From positions 310,001 to 374,000 of the forward strand of contig NZ_JAKZLA010000002.1 in NCBI RefSeq assembly GCF_022808775.1: 64,000 nt of DNA. Reading direction: 5' to 3'. How positions within the stretch are numbered: the stretch's first letter is position 1; each line of letters begins with the position of its first letter. The stretch comes from Geothrix terrae. GTDB taxonomy: Bacteria; Acidobacteriota; Holophagae; Holophagales; Holophagaceae. Below, piece after piece: positions 63,000 to 64,000 of the stretch. The notes under the pieces are model-generated. The model saw only the letters and a program-made list of their open reading frames with translations. It had not been told where the DNA came from and made no database searches. Both the position numbers and the translations under genes were made by a program.

Positions 63000-64000
63000 G
63001 CCGGGGGTAGCTTTCCGGCCCTCGGCGGGAAGACCTCCTTCGCGCAGTCGGGACAGATGCCATGGGTGAACTCGGCGTCGGTGTGCTCGTTCAGGTAGGC
63101 CTCGAGCTGGTTCCAGTAGCCCTTGTCATCCCGGATCTTCTTGCAGTGGCTGCAGATGGGGAGCATGCCACCCAGGGTTTTCACTTCGGCGAGGAGGGCC
63201 TCCAGGCGCGCATGGGCGGCCTGCTGGCGGACCCAAACCCGATGCAGCAGCCAGGAGGCCGCCAGGGTCAGGCAGGTGAAGAGGGCCACCTCCAGGACCT
63301 CCTGGGCCAGGTCCTGCCGCCACTCCGCCAGGACATCCTGATCGGCCAGACCCACCACCACGTAGAAGGGCTGCCCCTCGACCCGGCGGATGGCGAAGGT
63401 GCGCCGGACGCGATCGAAGGGTGTGAGGGCTCGGTAGGTGCCAGCGCCCCGGCCGGATCGCGCGAAGGCCTCGAACTCCGGAGAGACGATCCTCTGGCCG
63501 ATGGCGGTGCCGGCGCTGACGGGCTCCGGGTGGCGGGCGATCAGCTCCAGATCCAGGTCCCGGAGGGCCACGGAGCCGCGCTGCCCCACATCCAGGGCCG
63601 AGAAGGCGCGGTTGAACTGGTCCAGCTCGATGACGGCGTGGGCCATGCCGGCGAAGCTGTGGTCCGGGCGCTCGATGCGCCGCGCCAGGACGATCACCCA
63701 GGTGCCCGTGAGCCGCCCCACCAGGGGCTTGGAGATCACCAACCCAGCGTGGGGATCATCCCTGAGGCGGAGGAAGTGGGCCCGGTCCGACAGGTCGACG
63801 GGGGTGGCCATCCCGGCGCCGAGGCCGCGCACGACCACGCCCCGGGCATTGGTCACCCGCAGGGCCTTCACCTCCGGCACCCGCGCCTGCTGGCGGCCGA
63901 TGAAGGCATCCAGGGCCGCGCCGGCCCGGGCGGGATCCGCGAGCGCGCGCTCGGCCTCGTCCTGCACCGCCCGCAGGGCGAGGTCGGCCTTGCCGAAGGT
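62996..64000 (-). CDS. Sensor protein with PDC/Cache-like domain, 5' end outside window
   Basis: The minus-strand frame is open to the window edge, so the start is missing. The visible part has an extracytoplasmic PDC/Cache-like sensor (ALRVTNARGVVVRGLGA; VDLSDRAHFLRLRDDPHAGLVISKPLVGRLTG), a membrane helix (EVALFTCLTLAASWLLHRVW), a short coiled coil and a C-terminal ICSHCKKIRDDKGYWNQLEAYL... CPDCAKE motif. That cysteine-bearing tail is common at the end of bacterial sensor proteins and its function is not known to me. No kinase or GGDEF domain follows in this frame. Confidence 0.72.
   Translation of the reverse strand, partial: TFGKADLALRAVQDEAERALADPARAGAALDAFIGRQQARVPEVKALRVTNARGVVVRGLGAGMATPVDLSDRAHFLRLRDDPHAGLVISKPLVGRLTGTWVIVLARRIERPDHSFAGMAHAVIELDQFNRAFSALDVGQRGSVALRDLDLELIARHPEPVSAGTAIGQRIVSPEFEAFARSGRGAGTYRALTPFDRVRRTFAIRRVEGQPFYVVVGLADQDVLAEWRQDLAQEVLEVALFTCLTLAASWLLHRVWVRQQAAHARLEALLAEVKTLGGMLPICSHCKKIRDDKGYWNQLEAYLNEHTDAEFTHGICPDCAKEVFPPRAGKLPPA

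Overview
The window reads as the chromosome of a high-GC Gram-negative bacterium (Tat and Sec exported proteins, type IV prepilin peptidase, RecBCD, methylmalonyl-CoA epimerase, aldehyde:ferredoxin oxidoreductase). The gene style fits an anaerobic or microaerophilic Acidobacteriota of the Geothrix/Holophaga kind, but no rRNA or intact tRNA is present, so that assignment is an inference. Two base-composition regimes are visible: the first ~19 kb is clearly less GC-rich than the rest, and a second AT-richer patch lies at about 51.2-53.9 kb.

Region 1 (1-16678) is the right part of an integrated defence island. It holds the tail of a DUF927-type primase/helicase gene, a repeat-rich intergenic region, a type IV toxin-antitoxin pair of AbiE type with two inverted-repeat operators, and a type I restriction-modification operon (hsdM, hsdS, a DUF1643 gene, an RloC/PrrC-like ATPase, hsdR and a SprT/YgjP-like metallopeptidase). 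A PD-(D/E)XK-like gene broken by an amber codon and a tyrosine integrase follow. The island ends exactly in a 44-nt duplicate of the 3' part of tRNA-Glu(UUC), followed by that tRNA's terminator; the intact tRNA should lie left of the window.

Region 2 (16.7-34 kb): a DUF1501 protein and an AraC regulator, then recC-recB-recD, a small ORF, a uracil-DNA glycosylase, a KAS III enzyme, topoisomerase III, a DUF885 protein and a DUF3606 protein. Region 3 (34.1-39.5 kb) is a compact RiPP-like locus: a full-length lantibiotic dehydratase diverges from a 53-residue cysteine-free precursor-like peptide, which is followed by a LytS-type histidine kinase and a LytTR response regulator. No cyclase or transporter gene is seen. 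An exported M1 aminopeptidase lies downstream.

Region 4 (42.4-64 kb) is mostly housekeeping and accessory metabolism: haem biosynthesis oxidase, an MFS/LysR pair, a sigma-54 activator divergent from an AOR-MoaD operon with a good -24/-12 promoter, an acquired TetR-SDR-quinone reductase cassette, nitroreductase, LysE exporter, MBL hydrolase, MsrB/A, serine acetyltransferase, PlsC, cyclophilin, prepilin peptidase, MarR with a VOC protein, methylmalonyl-CoA epimerase and a sensor cut by the window end. Four copies of one ~18-bp terminal repeat are inserted at CTAG sites that are also stop codons. They form a MITE-like family, including one 341-bp element and one 56-bp near-perfect hairpin.
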